From positions 248,001 to 312,000 of the forward strand of contig NZ_FOAN01000002.1 of assembly GCF_900109525.1 (NCBI RefSeq): 64,000 nucleotides of DNA. Direction: 5' to 3'. A program made the translations under genes and the position numbers. Origin of the DNA: Allobosea lupini (lineage in GTDB: Bacteria > Pseudomonadota > Alphaproteobacteria > Rhizobiales > Beijerinckiaceae). Below are positions 1 through 7,977 of this stretch, piece after piece (position 1 is the first letter of the stretch; every line of letters begins with the position of its first letter). The notes under the pieces are model-generated. The model was not told the origin of the DNA, ran no database searches, and saw nothing but the letters and a program-made list of their open reading frames with translations.

Positions 1-1
1 T

Positions 2-193
2 AACGACGCCGTCACGCCGGCGGCGCGCGCCGCTGCGGACGAGGTCCAGAAGGGCATCGTCGCCGGCACGCTCCATCCCTTCACCGGCGAGCTCAAGGAC
101 CAGAAGGGCACGCTGCGGCTCAAGGCCGGCGAGACCGCCAGCGACGAGATCCTCTCGAAGATGGACTGGTACGTCGACGGCGTGCAGGCGTAA
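2..193 (+). CDS. BMP-family ABC transporter substrate-binding protein (C-terminal fragment)
   Basis: Only the last 63 codons are in the window; the gene begins upstream. The visible part contains a VQKGIVAGTLHPFTGELKD segment and ends in SKMDWYVDGVQA. This resembles the C-terminus of basic-membrane-protein (BMP/Med) periplasmic binding proteins, which in other bacteria bind purine nucleosides or related heterocycles for ABC import. Codon use and frame are clean up to a TAA stop. The stop is followed within 11 bases by a palindromic repeat element, so it probably ends a transcription unit separate from the next ABC gene. Family call is moderately sure; the substrate cannot be judged from this fragment. 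Confidence 0.7.
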   Translation, partial: NDAVTPAARAAADEVQKGIVAGTLHPFTGELKDQKGTLRLKAGETASDEILSKMDWYVDGVQA

Positions 194-203
194 GCGAAGG
201 ACG

Positions 204-311
204 CGTCATGCTCGGGCTTGACCCGAGCATCTCTTGCAGGAGGAGGCTCCTCTCAGCGCCTCCTCGTCCTGAGATTCTCGGGTCTGCGCTTCGCTTCGCC
301 CGAGAATGACG
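204..311. repeat. Bipartite palindromic repeat, copy 1
   Basis: The element is framed by CGTCAT (204-209) and ATGACG (306-311). Its left half is a hairpin with arms ATGCTCGGG (208-216) and CCCGAGCAT (222-230). Its right half is a hairpin with arms ATTCTCGGG (274-282) and CCCGAGAAT (299-307). Five further copies lie between genes in this window. It resembles REP/BIME-like intergenic repeats common in Hyphomicrobiales genomes. Confidence 0.85.
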
Positions 312-454
312 CTCTCCAGCCGCCAACAAAATTACCCGCAGGATCCCCTTGCAGATATTTTAAGCTTGAAACAATATGGCTGCCGACACCACCGGACAGG
401 GATGGGGAACCCCGCCGGCGGTCGCATCTGCCACGTCCCGGGAGGACATCGGAC

Positions 455-1624
455 ATGACGCTCAAATTGACTCTATCGCTTAGCGCCGGCGTGCTCGCAC
501 TCGGGCTCGCTACCGCCCAGGCGCAGGAGCCCTTGAAGATCGGCGTGGTCAGCGTGCTGACCGGCCCTGCGGCCGCGCTCGGCCAGCAGGTCCGCGACGG
601 CTTCCAGCTCGCCGTCGACCAGAACGGCGGCAAGCTCGGCGGCGTGCCGGTACAGATCACCGTGATCGACGACGAGCTCAAGCCGGACGTCGCGGTCGGC
701 AAGGTCCGCAGCTTCGTCGAAGGCGGCAAGGTCGACTTCGTCGTCGGCCCGGTGTTCTCGAACATTCTTGGCGCGATCGCCAAGCCGGTGCTGGATTCCG
801 GCGCGATCCTGATCAGCCCGAATGCCGGCCCCTCGACCATGGCCGGCAAGGCCTGCCACCAGAACTTCTTCGTGACCTCGTACCAGAACGACCAGGTCCA
901 CGAGGTGCTGGGCAAATACGCGCAGGACCAGAATTACAAGAAGGCCTACATCATCGCGCCGAACTACCAGGCGGGTAAGGACTCGCTCGCCGGTTTCAAG
1001 CGCTACTTCAAGGGCGAGGTCCTCGACGAGGTCTATGTGCCGCTGACCGCGCTCGACTTCTCGGCCGAGCTCGCCAAGATCGCCTCGGCCAAGCCGGACG
1101 TGGTCTTCGCCTTCCTGCCCGGCGGCCTCGGCGTCAACTTCGTCAAGCAGTGGTCGCAGGCTGGCCTGACCGGCAAGGTGCCCTTCCTGTCCGCCTTCAC
1201 GGTCGACGAGTCGACCCTGCCGGCGCAGCAGGATGCGGCGGTCGGCATGTTCGGCGGCATGACCTGGGCGCCCAACATGGACAACCCGCAGACGAAGAAG
1301 TTCGTCTCGGCCTATGAAGCCGCCTACAAGATCGTGCCCGGCTCCTATGCCCAGCAGTCCTATGACGCTGCGCAATTGATCGATTCGGCGGTCAAGGCCG
1401 CCGGCGGCACCGCCGACAAGGACAAGCTCCGCGCCGCGATCAAGAAGGCCGACTTCACCTCGCTGCGCGGCAAGTTCAAGTTCAACACCAACGGCTACCC
1501 GATCCAGGACTTCTATCTGGTCAAGGTTGCCAAGCGGGCGGACGGCAAGTTCCAGACCGAGATCGCCCAGAAGGTGTTCGAGGACTATGCCGACCCGCAC
1601 GCGAAGGATTGCGCGCTGAAGTGA
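455..1624 (+). CDS. Branched-chain-amino-acid-type ABC transporter substrate-binding protein
   Basis: This 389-residue periplasmic protein is the receptor of the livHMGF-type importer that follows. Residues 1-23 form a Sec signal peptide with an AQA cleavage site, and the mature protein opens with EPLKIGVVSVLTGPAAALG, the usual start of type I periplasmic binding proteins of the LivK/Peripla_BP_6 family. The length matches the family. An open frame extends upstream to 218, but the start at 455 is preferred because it begins the signal peptide and has GGGAGG about ten bases before it; the upstream stretch is repeat DNA. Relatives of this family also carry aromatic acids, amides and urea, so the ligand is open. 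A repeat element separates it from livH. Confidence 0.92.
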   Translation: MTLKLTLSLSAGVLALGLATAQAQEPLKIGVVSVLTGPAAALGQQVRDGFQLAVDQNGGKLGGVPVQITVIDDELKPDVAVGKVRSFVEGGKVDFVVGPVFSNILGAIAKPVLDSGAILISPNAGPSTMAGKACHQNFFVTSYQNDQVHEVLGKYAQDQNYKKAYIIAPNYQAGKDSLAGFKRYFKGEVLDEVYVPLTALDFSAELAKIASAKPDVVFAFLPGGLGVNFVKQWSQAGLTGKVPFLSAFTVDESTLPAQQDAAVGMFGGMTWAPNMDNPQTKKFVSAYEAAYKIVPGSYAQQSYDAAQLIDSAVKAAGGTADKDKLRAAIKKADFTSLRGKFKFNTNGYPIQDFYLVKVAKRADGKFQTEIAQKVFEDYADPHAKDCALK

Positions 1625-1631
1625 CGCGAAG

Positions 1632-1709
1632 CGTCATCCTCGGGCGAAGCACAGCTTCGACCCGAGGATCTCCTTCCACGAGATGCTCGGGTCAAGCCCG
1701 AGCATGACG
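1632..1709. repeat. Bipartite palindromic repeat, copy 2
   Basis: CGTCAT (1632) to ATGACG (1709) enclose two hairpins. The first has CCTCGGG/CCCGAGG arms; the second is GATGCTCGGG facing CCCGAGCAT. It sits inside the ABC operon, between the binding-protein gene and livH. In such a place a hairpin element could protect the upstream mRNA and raise binding-protein expression over the permeases; that role is inferred. Confidence 0.85.
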
Positions 1710-1722
1710 GGATAGCTTTGCC

Positions 1723-2649
1723 ATGACCACCGGCCTCCTCATCGTCCAGATCCTGAACGGGCTGCAGTTCGGCATCCTGCTGTTCCTGGTGGCGGCAGGG
1801 CTGACGCTGGTCTTCGGCGTGATGGACTTCATCAACCTGGCGCATGGCGTGCAGTACATGCTCGGCGCCTATCTCGCCGTGACCTTCGTCGCACTGACCG
1901 GCTCCTTCGTGCTCGGCCTCGTGCTGGCGCTGGCGGCGGCGCTGGTCTTCGGCCTCGCGCTCGAATTCCTGGTCTTCCGCCACCTCTACGAGCGCGACCA
2001 TCTCGACCAGGTGCTGGCGACCTTCGGCCTGATCCTCCTGCTGAACCAGGGCGTCAAGATGATCTGGGGCGCCGCCCCCCTCTCCGTGCCGCTGCCGGCC
2101 TTCCTGACCGGCAATGTCGCGCTGATGGACGGCATCCTCTACCCGACCTACCGCTTCGCGCTGATCGGCTCAGGGCTGGCGGTCGGCGCCCTGCTCTGGT
2201 TCATCGTCGAGAAGACCCGCACCGGCATGTTGCTGCGCGCCGGCGCCTCGAATGCGCCGATGGTCTCGGCGCTCGGCGTCGACATCCGCAAGCTGTTCAT
2301 GATCGTCTTCGCCTTCGGCACCATGCTGGCGGGCTTTGCCGGGGCGATGGCGGCCCCGATCCTCTCGGTCGAGCCCGGCATGGGCGACACCGTCCTGATT
2401 CTCGCCTTCGTCGTCATCGTCATCGGCGGCATCGGCTCGATCCGCGGCGCCTTCGTCGCGGCGCTGATCGTCGGCCTCGTCGACACGCTCGGCCGCTCCT
2501 TCATGAACGACCTGCTGCGGCTGTTCATGAGTGCCCCCTCGGCGCGGGCGACCGGCGCCGCGCTGTCCTCGATGCTGATCTACCTCCTGATGGCGGTGGT
2601 GCTGTTCGTGCGGCCGGAAGGCTTGCTGCCGGCGCGAGGCCGGACATGA
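1723..2649 (+). CDS. LivH-type ABC transporter permease
   Basis: This 308-residue inner-membrane permease forms half of the translocation channel with the LivM-type protein encoded next. It starts with a hydrophobic helix containing LNGLQFGILLFLVAAGLTL, a typical LivH opening, and has about eight hydrophobic segments. The conserved cytoplasmic loop for ATPase contact lies around MVSALGVDIRKLF. It ends in VRPEGLLPARGRT, the usual LivH C-terminus. The stop overlaps the livM start by four bases (ATGA), indicating translational coupling. It belongs to the HAAT family of branched-chain amino acid and related amide importers; the substrate follows the binding protein and is not known. Confidence 0.92.
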   Translation: MTTGLLIVQILNGLQFGILLFLVAAGLTLVFGVMDFINLAHGVQYMLGAYLAVTFVALTGSFVLGLVLALAAALVFGLALEFLVFRHLYERDHLDQVLATFGLILLLNQGVKMIWGAAPLSVPLPAFLTGNVALMDGILYPTYRFALIGSGLAVGALLWFIVEKTRTGMLLRAGASNAPMVSALGVDIRKLFMIVFAFGTMLAGFAGAMAAPILSVEPGMGDTVLILAFVVIVIGGIGSIRGAFVAALIVGLVDTLGRSFMNDLLRLFMSAPSARATGAALSSMLIYLLMAVVLFVRPEGLLPARGRT

Positions 2650-3638
2650 GCTCGGCGACGACGACGGCCGAGGTCACCAGCGTCGCACCGCCGCGCGAGC
2701 GCGCCAAGGTGCTGCTGCCGGCCATATTGTTCCTGCTGCTGGCGCTGGCGCCGCTCGCTGTCTCCATCGGCATGCCGGCCGGCTGGCTTGCCCTGCTGAC
2801 GCGGGCGCTGATCTTCGCCATCGCGGCGCTCTCGCTCGACCTCATCCTCGGCGTCGGCGGCCTCGTCTCCTTCGGCCATGCCGCCTTCCTCGGCATCGGC
2901 GCCTATGTCACCGGGATCATGATCACGGAAGGGCGCAGCGAGGCGCTCGTGATCCTGCCGGTGATCCTAGGCGTCTGTGCCCTGTTCGGCGCGATCACCG
3001 GCGCGATCTGCCTGCGCACACGCGGCGTCGCCTTCATCATGATCACCCTCGCCTTCGGCCAGATGGTCTATTTCCTGGCGCAGGCGCTCTCGGCCTATGG
3101 CGGCGATGACGGGCTGACGCTCTACGAGAAGAGCACCCTGCTGGGCTTCAACCCGTTCGCGAGCCGGACCTCGTTCTACTACAGCGTGCTGATCGCGCTC
3201 GCCGGCGCCTATCTGCTGGTGCGCGGCCTCGTCGCATCGCGCTTCGGCAGGGTGCTGCGGGCAGCGCGCGAAAACCCGATCCGCGTCAGCGTCACCGGCT
3301 TCGATGTCAACAAGGTGCGCCTCGTCGCCTATGTGATCAGCGGCATGCTGGCTGGCCTTTCCGGCTTCTTCCTCGCCAACCACACCGAGTTCGTCAGCCC
3401 GGCCTTCATGTCCTGGCAGCGTTCGGGCGAACTGATCTTCATGGCGGTGCTCGGCGGCGTCGGCTCGCTGCACGGCGCGATCATCGGCGCCATCGCCTAT
3501 CTGATCGCCGAGGATGCGCTTTCGCACCTGACCGAGCACTGGCGCGCCATCTTCGGACCGATGATCATCCTGTTCGTGCTGTTCACCCGGGGCGGCATCG
3601 TCGGCATGCTGCGCAAGCTGGGTGGGCGCCATGGCTGA
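2646..3638 (+). CDS. LivM-type ABC transporter permease
   Basis: The 330-residue second permease subunit carries the LivM signature GGLVSFGHAAFLGIGAY near residues 74-90 and a HGAIIGA segment near the end, with about nine predicted membrane helices. An N-terminal extension of about 20 polar residues precedes the first helix. It overlaps livH by four bases and the ATPase gene by eight, so the whole set is probably one transcript. It pairs with the LivH-type subunit to form the channel. Family assignment is firm; the substrate is not determined. Confidence 0.92.
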   Translation: MSSATTTAEVTSVAPPRERAKVLLPAILFLLLALAPLAVSIGMPAGWLALLTRALIFAIAALSLDLILGVGGLVSFGHAAFLGIGAYVTGIMITEGRSEALVILPVILGVCALFGAITGAICLRTRGVAFIMITLAFGQMVYFLAQALSAYGGDDGLTLYEKSTLLGFNPFASRTSFYYSVLIALAGAYLLVRGLVASRFGRVLRAARENPIRVSVTGFDVNKVRLVAYVISGMLAGLSGFFLANHTEFVSPAFMSWQRSGELIFMAVLGGVGSLHGAIIGAIAYLIAEDALSHLTEHWRAIFGPMIILFVLFTRGGIVGMLRKLGGRHG

Positions 3639-4380
3639 GCCGGTCCTCGTCCTCGAGGCGTTGAGCAAATCCTTCGGCGCGCTGAAGGTCACCGATGGCG
3701 TCAGCCTCGCCGTCGCGCCCGGCGAGTTGCACGCGCTGATCGGCCCGAACGGCGCGGGCAAGACGACGCTCGTCCACCAGATCTCCGGCATGCTGACGCC
3801 GGACGACGGCACGATCCGCTTCCGCGGCGAGGACGTCACGCCGTTCAACGCCGAGAAACGGGCTCGCCACGGCCTGGCGCGGACCTTCCAGATCACCTCG
3901 ACCATCGCCTCGCTCTCGGCGCTGGAGAATGTCGCGCTCGGCGTGCAGGCCAAGGCGAGCCATCCGCTCTCCTTCTTCCGCAACGCGGCAATCGACGAGC
4001 GCCTGAACCGCCCGGCCCGCGCCGCGCTGGATGCGGTCGGCCTCTCCGAGCGCGCCCATGTCCCGGCCGGCAGCCTGTCGCATGGCGAGAAGCGGGCGCT
4101 GGAGATCGCCATGGCGCTGGCGCTGGAGCCGGCTGCGATCCTGCTCGACGAGCCGCTCGCCGGCGTCGGCAAGGAGGAAGGCGAGCGCATGATCGCCCTG
4201 CTCAAGAGCCTGAAAGGGCGCTACGCCATGCTGCTGGTCGAGCACGACATGGAGGCGGTGTTCGCGCTCGCCGATACTGTCACCGTCCTGGTCTATGGCC
4301 GCGTCATCGCCTCGGGCGACCCTGTGACCGTCAGGGCCGATCCGGCGGTGCGCGAAGCCTATCTCGGCGAGGAGGGCTAG
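3631..4380 (+). CDS. LivG-type ABC transporter ATP-binding protein
   Basis: This 249-residue cytoplasmic ATPase powers the importer. The Walker A motif GPNGAGKTT is at residues 38-46, the ABC signature is LSHGEKRALEIA, and Walker B is AAILLDEPLAGV followed by LLVEHDM containing the switch histidine. The signature has HGE in place of the usual GGQ, which is normal in the LivG family. The ATG at 3631 overlaps the end of livM; a GTG nine bases upstream (3622) is an alternative start. The livF gene follows after three bases. Confidence 0.92.
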   Translation: MAEPVLVLEALSKSFGALKVTDGVSLAVAPGELHALIGPNGAGKTTLVHQISGMLTPDDGTIRFRGEDVTPFNAEKRARHGLARTFQITSTIASLSALENVALGVQAKASHPLSFFRNAAIDERLNRPARAALDAVGLSERAHVPAGSLSHGEKRALEIAMALALEPAAILLDEPLAGVGKEEGERMIALLKSLKGRYAMLLVEHDMEAVFALADTVTVLVYGRVIASGDPVTVRADPAVREAYLGEEG

Positions 4381-4383
4381 TCC

Positions 4384-5082
4384 GTGCTCACCGTCGAAAA
4401 CCTCGATGCCGGCTATGGCGAGGCGCAGATCCTGTTCGGCGTCGACCTTGCGGTCGGGGCCGGCGAGGTCGTCACCCTGCTCGGCCGCAACGGCATGGGC
4501 AAGACCACGACGGTGCGCGCCATCATGGGGCTGATCCGGCCGCGCGCGGGGCGTGTCAGCTTCGGCGGGGTCGACCTCACCGGCAGTGCCCCCTTCCGCC
4601 TGGCGCAGGCCGGAATCGGCCTCGTCCCCGAAGGCCGCCAGATTTTCCCGACGCTCTCGGTCGAGGAAAATCTGATCGCCACCGCCGCAAGCCGCTTCGG
4701 CCCGGCCCGCTGGACATTGGGGCGCGTCTACGCCTTCCTGCCGCGGCTCAAAGAGCGCAAGGCCAATCGCGGCAACCAGCTCTCCGGCGGCGAGCAGCAG
4801 ATGCTGGCGATCGGTCGCGCCCTGATGACCAATCCCAAGCTCGTCATCCTCGACGAGGCGACCGAGGGGCTGGCGCCGATCATCCGCCAGGAGATCTGGT
4901 CCTGCCTCGCCGCGCTGAAGGCCGAGGGCGAGTCGATCCTGGTGATCGACAAGAATGTCGACGCGCTCGCCAGGATCGCCGACCGGCATGTCGTGCTGGA
5001 AAAGGGCCGCGTCGCCTGGCGCGGCAGCAGCGACGACCTGCGCAGCGACAGTGCGGTCAAGGACCGCTTCCTGCATCTTTGA
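4384..5082 (+). CDS. LivF-type ABC transporter ATP-binding protein
   Basis: The second ATPase of the importer is 232 residues long. Walker A is GRNGMGKTT (34-42), the signature is LSGGEQQ, and Walker B is LVILDEATEGLAP, with the EATEGL run typical of LivF. At the usual switch-histidine position the sequence reads VIDKNVDAL; LivF proteins commonly have EQN there, so ATP hydrolysis may depend mainly on the LivG partner. Translation starts at a GTG three bases after the livG stop. The cupin gene follows after 13 bases. Confidence 0.92.
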   Translation: MLTVENLDAGYGEAQILFGVDLAVGAGEVVTLLGRNGMGKTTTVRAIMGLIRPRAGRVSFGGVDLTGSAPFRLAQAGIGLVPEGRQIFPTLSVEENLIATAASRFGPARWTLGRVYAFLPRLKERKANRGNQLSGGEQQMLAIGRALMTNPKLVILDEATEGLAPIIRQEIWSCLAALKAEGESILVIDKNVDALARIADRHVVLEKGRVAWRGSSDDLRSDSAVKDRFLHL

Positions 5083-5095
5083 AGGAGAGCAGACG

Positions 5096-5554
5096 ATGAA
5101 ACCGCTCACAGCCGGCGTGACCAGGGCCAATGAGGGGATCGACGCGATCTCCTGGAACATCCTCGGCCAGACCTATGTGCCGAAGATGCTGAGCGAGCAC
5201 AGCTTCTCCTGGCACGCAACCTTCCCGCCCGGCACCTTCGTGCCGCCGCACATCCATCCGACCCAGGACGAGTTCATCTATATGCTCGAGGGAAGGCTCG
5301 ACCTCGTGCTCGACGGCCAGGAATCGCATGCCCTGCCCGGCGACCTGATCAAGCTGCCGCGCAACGTCCCGCACGGGCTGTTCAACAAGAGCGATGCGCC
5401 GGTGAAATGCCTGTTCTGGGTCGCACCCACGGGGCGCCTCTACGACCTGTTCTGGGCGATCCATTCGATGAAGGAGCAGAACCCGGCGGAGGTCGTCGCC
5501 CTGTCGGCGCGTTACGAGATCGACTTCCTGCCGCCTCCGCCCGACGGCGCCTGA
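5096..5554 (+). CDS. Cupin-domain protein at the end of the liv-type operon
   Basis: This 152-residue protein contains a single cupin barrel. The first motif has His52, His54 and Glu59 (PPHIHPTQDEFIYMLEGRL) and the second has His93 (LPRNVPHGLF), a complete 3-His/1-Glu metal site, so a mononuclear metal enzyme or sensor is plausible. It starts 13 bases after livF behind AAGGAGAG, so it is probably co-transcribed and acts on the imported compound or its product. Similar small cupins include dioxygenases, isomerases and pure binding proteins, and the reaction cannot be chosen from sequence. The larger open frame beginning at 4955 overlaps livF and is not used. Confidence 0.85.
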   Translation: MKPLTAGVTRANEGIDAISWNILGQTYVPKMLSEHSFSWHATFPPGTFVPPHIHPTQDEFIYMLEGRLDLVLDGQESHALPGDLIKLPRNVPHGLFNKSDAPVKCLFWVAPTGRLYDLFWAIHSMKEQNPAEVVALSARYEIDFLPPPPDGA

Positions 5555-5654
5555 ACGACCAGCCGCGCAGTTAAGGTTAAAAAAGACTTGCTGCTGCAAC
5601 CATGAGCATTAGCGGGCATGGTCTCAACCTGAGCTTGAACCAGGGCCATGGCCA

Positions 5655-6035
5655 ATGTCCGCTGCAACGCCGTTCTCCGAACGCCGCCGCTCGGTCCGCA
5701 ACCGGACCCTGATCGGCGGCAAGGTCATCTTCAACCAGCGCCAGTCGACGCTGGATTGCACGATCCGCAACCTGTCGGAAGACGGCGCCCTCCTGGTGTT
5801 CCCGGACAGCATCGCCCTGCCGGAGCTGTTCGAGCTCTATTTTCCGGTGAAGCGGGAAAGCCGGATGGTGCGCAGCCGCTGGCGCGACGCCGAGCGCATC
5901 GGCGTCTCCTTCGCCGCTGCCGCGAAGCAGGACGATGCGCCCGTACCGCTCGACCTGATGCGGCGCCTGCGCCAGCTCGAGCAGGAAAACACGGCGCTGA
6001 AGGCACGCATCGTCGAGTTGACGGAAGGCGCCTGA
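5655..6035 (+). CDS. PilZ-domain protein with a short coiled-coil tail
   Basis: This 126-residue cytoplasmic protein consists of one PilZ domain. The c-di-GMP-binding elements are visible: an arginine cluster RRRSVRNR at residues 10-17, supplying RxxxR, and NLSEDG at 39-44, matching the (D/N)xSxxG motif. The last 25 residues (LRQLEQENTALKARIVELTEG) have heptad spacing and may dimerise it. An alternative frame starting at 5648 is a shadow. It stands alone, convergent with the monooxygenase gene only seven bases downstream. It probably reports c-di-GMP levels to a motility or envelope partner, but the target is unknown. Confidence 0.88.
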   Translation: MSAATPFSERRRSVRNRTLIGGKVIFNQRQSTLDCTIRNLSEDGALLVFPDSIALPELFELYFPVKRESRMVRSRWRDAERIGVSFAAAAKQDDAPVPLDLMRRLRQLEQENTALKARIVELTEGA

Positions 6036-6042
6036 GTTTCCT

Positions 6043-7284
6043 TCAGCCCTTCGCCGGCTGCGCGACCGGGAGCACGGTCTTGCCGGCATAGGCCTTCACG
6101 ATCTGCTCGCGCTTGCCATAGGGCAGGACGCGCTCGACATCGTCGAAGCCGTTGGGCGCGAGCGCCTCGACCGCATCGATGACGCGCTCGGGACCACCGC
6201 CGCGGTTCATCGCGACGATCTCTGCCGTCGCCGGCAGGCGCAGCGCCTCATAGGCGGCGAGCGCATGGCGCGGATGCTCGGCCTTGACCAGCAGGTCGGC
6301 GAGGCAGCGCGCATCGAGGATCGCCTGCGAGGCGCCGTTCGAGCCGACCGGGTACATCGGATGGGCGGCGTCGCCGAGCAGCGTCACCCGGCCATGGCTC
6401 CAGCGCGGCAGCGGATCGCGGTCGCACATCGGGTATTCCCAGAAGGTGCCGCTCGCCTGGATCAAGGCGAGGATATCGACGCCGGGCACGGTGAAACGCC
6501 GGGCGAAAGGCAGCACGTCCTCGAGCCGGCCTGCCTTCGACCAGGCCTCCTTCGGTGGCGGCTTGGCGGGATCACCGGTACGGATGTTGACGACCCAGTT
6601 GGTCAGGCGCGTCCCCGGGTTCTTGCCCTCGGCAATCGGGTAGAGCACCAGCTTGCCGGCCATGCCGCCGGCGATGATCATGCTCTCGCCATCCAGGAAT
6701 GCCGGCCAGTCGCAGGCGCCGCGCCACATTTGCACGCCGTTCCAGCGCGGCCCGCCCTGATTCGGGAAGTAATGCGCGCGCACTGTCGAATGGATGCCGT
6801 CGGCGCCGATCAGGATATCGGCGCGCGCCGTCTCGCCGCCCTCGCCCAGCCTGGCGTCGGCGAAATGCGCGGTCACCCCGCCCTCGTCCTGCAGGAAGCC
6901 CTGCAGACGGCGGCCGGTACGGATCGCATCCGGCCCCAGACGCTCGACCACGGCGTCCCGGATCACGCCCTGAAGCCGGCCGCGATGGATCGAGAACTGC
7001 GGCACCGGAGCGCCCGCGTGCAGGCCGCGGAGCTCGCGCCAGACGGTCTGGCCGAAGCGGTTCATGTAGACCAGTTCGCGCGTCCGGATCGCCACGGCAT
7101 CGAGGGCCGGGAGCAGGCCGAGCTCGGCCAGCTCTCGAATCGCGTGCGGCAGCGTGTTGATTCCGACGCCGACCTCGCGGATCTCGCTCGCCTGCTCGTA
7201 GACTGTCGCGGCGATGCCGCGCGCGTGCAGCATCAGGGCCAATGACAGTCCCCCGATACCGCCGCCGATGATGATGGCCTTCAT
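6043..7284 (-). CDS. PhzS-like FAD-dependent monooxygenase
   Basis: This 413-residue flavoprotein has the FAD-binding GGGIGG at residues 7-12, the DILIGADGIHSTVR motif that contacts NAD(P)H and FAD in para-hydroxybenzoate-hydroxylase-fold enzymes, and GDAAHPMYPVGSNG near residue 310. The long middle region and the GRVTLLGDAAHP context resemble the flavin-dependent oxidoreductase group that includes the phenazine hydroxylase PhzS and salicylate-hydroxylase-like enzymes. It probably hydroxylates an aromatic ring. No ring-cleavage or aromatic-transport gene is adjacent, although the liv-type importer nearby could carry an aromatic acid. It is monocistronic, and the upstream gap to the HU gene holds both promoters. 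Confidence 0.85.
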   Translation of the reverse strand: MKAIIIGGGIGGLSLALMLHARGIAATVYEQASEIREVGVGINTLPHAIRELAELGLLPALDAVAIRTRELVYMNRFGQTVWRELRGLHAGAPVPQFSIHRGRLQGVIRDAVVERLGPDAIRTGRRLQGFLQDEGGVTAHFADARLGEGGETARADILIGADGIHSTVRAHYFPNQGGPRWNGVQMWRGACDWPAFLDGESMIIAGGMAGKLVLYPIAEGKNPGTRLTNWVVNIRTGDPAKPPPKEAWSKAGRLEDVLPFARRFTVPGVDILALIQASGTFWEYPMCDRDPLPRWSHGRVTLLGDAAHPMYPVGSNGASQAILDARCLADLLVKAEHPRHALAAYEALRLPATAEIVAMNRGGGPERVIDAVEALAPNGFDDVERVLPYGKREQIVKAYAGKTVLPVAQPAKG

Positions 7285-7565
7285 GCCGCGTTCCGATCCC
7301 CCGAATTATTTCAAGCTTCAAATAACCCGAGGCGATTTGTCAATCGCTCCACAAAGCTGGTGAAAACCGCCCCAATTTCGCGGCTTTTGACAGGAACGAA
7401 GCCGATTGCTGTGCGTATGTACGGCCGATGCCGTCGTGTTTCGCCGGCAAGCATGCCAAATGGCGGGTTCGTGCGCGAGAGCGCGTCGATTCGCCGCGTT
7501 GCGCCCGTACCCGTTGGGATTCGGCGCAGCGTCAATTTTAACAAGATTGGTCTCAGGAGGTTTTC

Positions 7566-7838
7566 ATGACCAAGAACGAACTGATCGCCGCGATCGCGGA
7601 CGAGACGGGCAAGACCAAGGCCGATGTCTCGGCCATTCTCGGCTCGCTCGCCGGCGTGGTCGCCAAGACGCTGAAGTCGGGCGGCGACGTCACGCTCGGC
7701 GGCATCGGCAAGCTGGCGGCCGCCAAGCGCGAGGCCCGGGAGGCCCGCAACCCGTCGACCGGCGCGACCATCAAGGTTCCGGCCAAGACGGTCGTGAAAT
7801 TCAAAGTCACCAAGGATCTGGCCGACGCCGTCGCCTGA
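7566..7838 (+). CDS. hup: HU-family DNA-binding protein
   Basis: This 90-residue protein has the standard length and fold of HU: MTKNELIAAIADETGKTKADV at the N-terminus, a GGxxVTLGGIGKLAAAKR turn, and the DNA-intercalating arm RNPSTGATIKVPAKTVVKF with the conserved proline. It compacts and bends DNA as a dimer. An AGGAGG ribosome site lies six bases before the ATG. The gene has a 281-base upstream region with a TTGACA at 7387-7392 but no clearly spaced -10 box. Two inverted repeats follow the stop. Confidence 0.95.
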   Translation: MTKNELIAAIADETGKTKADVSAILGSLAGVVAKTLKSGGDVTLGGIGKLAAAKREAREARNPSTGATIKVPAKTVVKFKVTKDLADAVA

Positions 7839-7854
7839 GCCTTGCTAGACAGCG

Positions 7855-7917
7855 GCGGCTCCCACACCGCGTGTGGAGGCCGCTTGACCGATCAGCCTGC
7901 GCTGCAAGCTGATCGGT
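7855..7917 (+). terminator. Possible terminator hairpins after the HU gene
   Basis: Two inverted repeats lie in tandem. The first (7855-7883) pairs an imperfect GCGGCTCCCACAC with GTGTGGAGGCCGC. The second is a perfect 10-bp repeat, ACCGATCAGC (7887-7896) and GCTGATCGGT (7908-7917), with an 11-base loop. Neither is followed by a strong T-run, so intrinsic termination would be weak; mRNA 3'-end protection is equally possible. Confidence 0.5.
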
Positions 7918-7977
7918 TAAACGGCCTTACGAGCCGCCGCAGCTTGACCTTGAGACGCTGCTAGCCACAGTAGCGCG

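Noticed and set aside
473..1600. Minus-strand frame opposite the first binding-protein gene
   Set aside because: Its translation is rich in Arg, Glu and Asp with no motifs, as expected for a shadow of a GC-rich gene.
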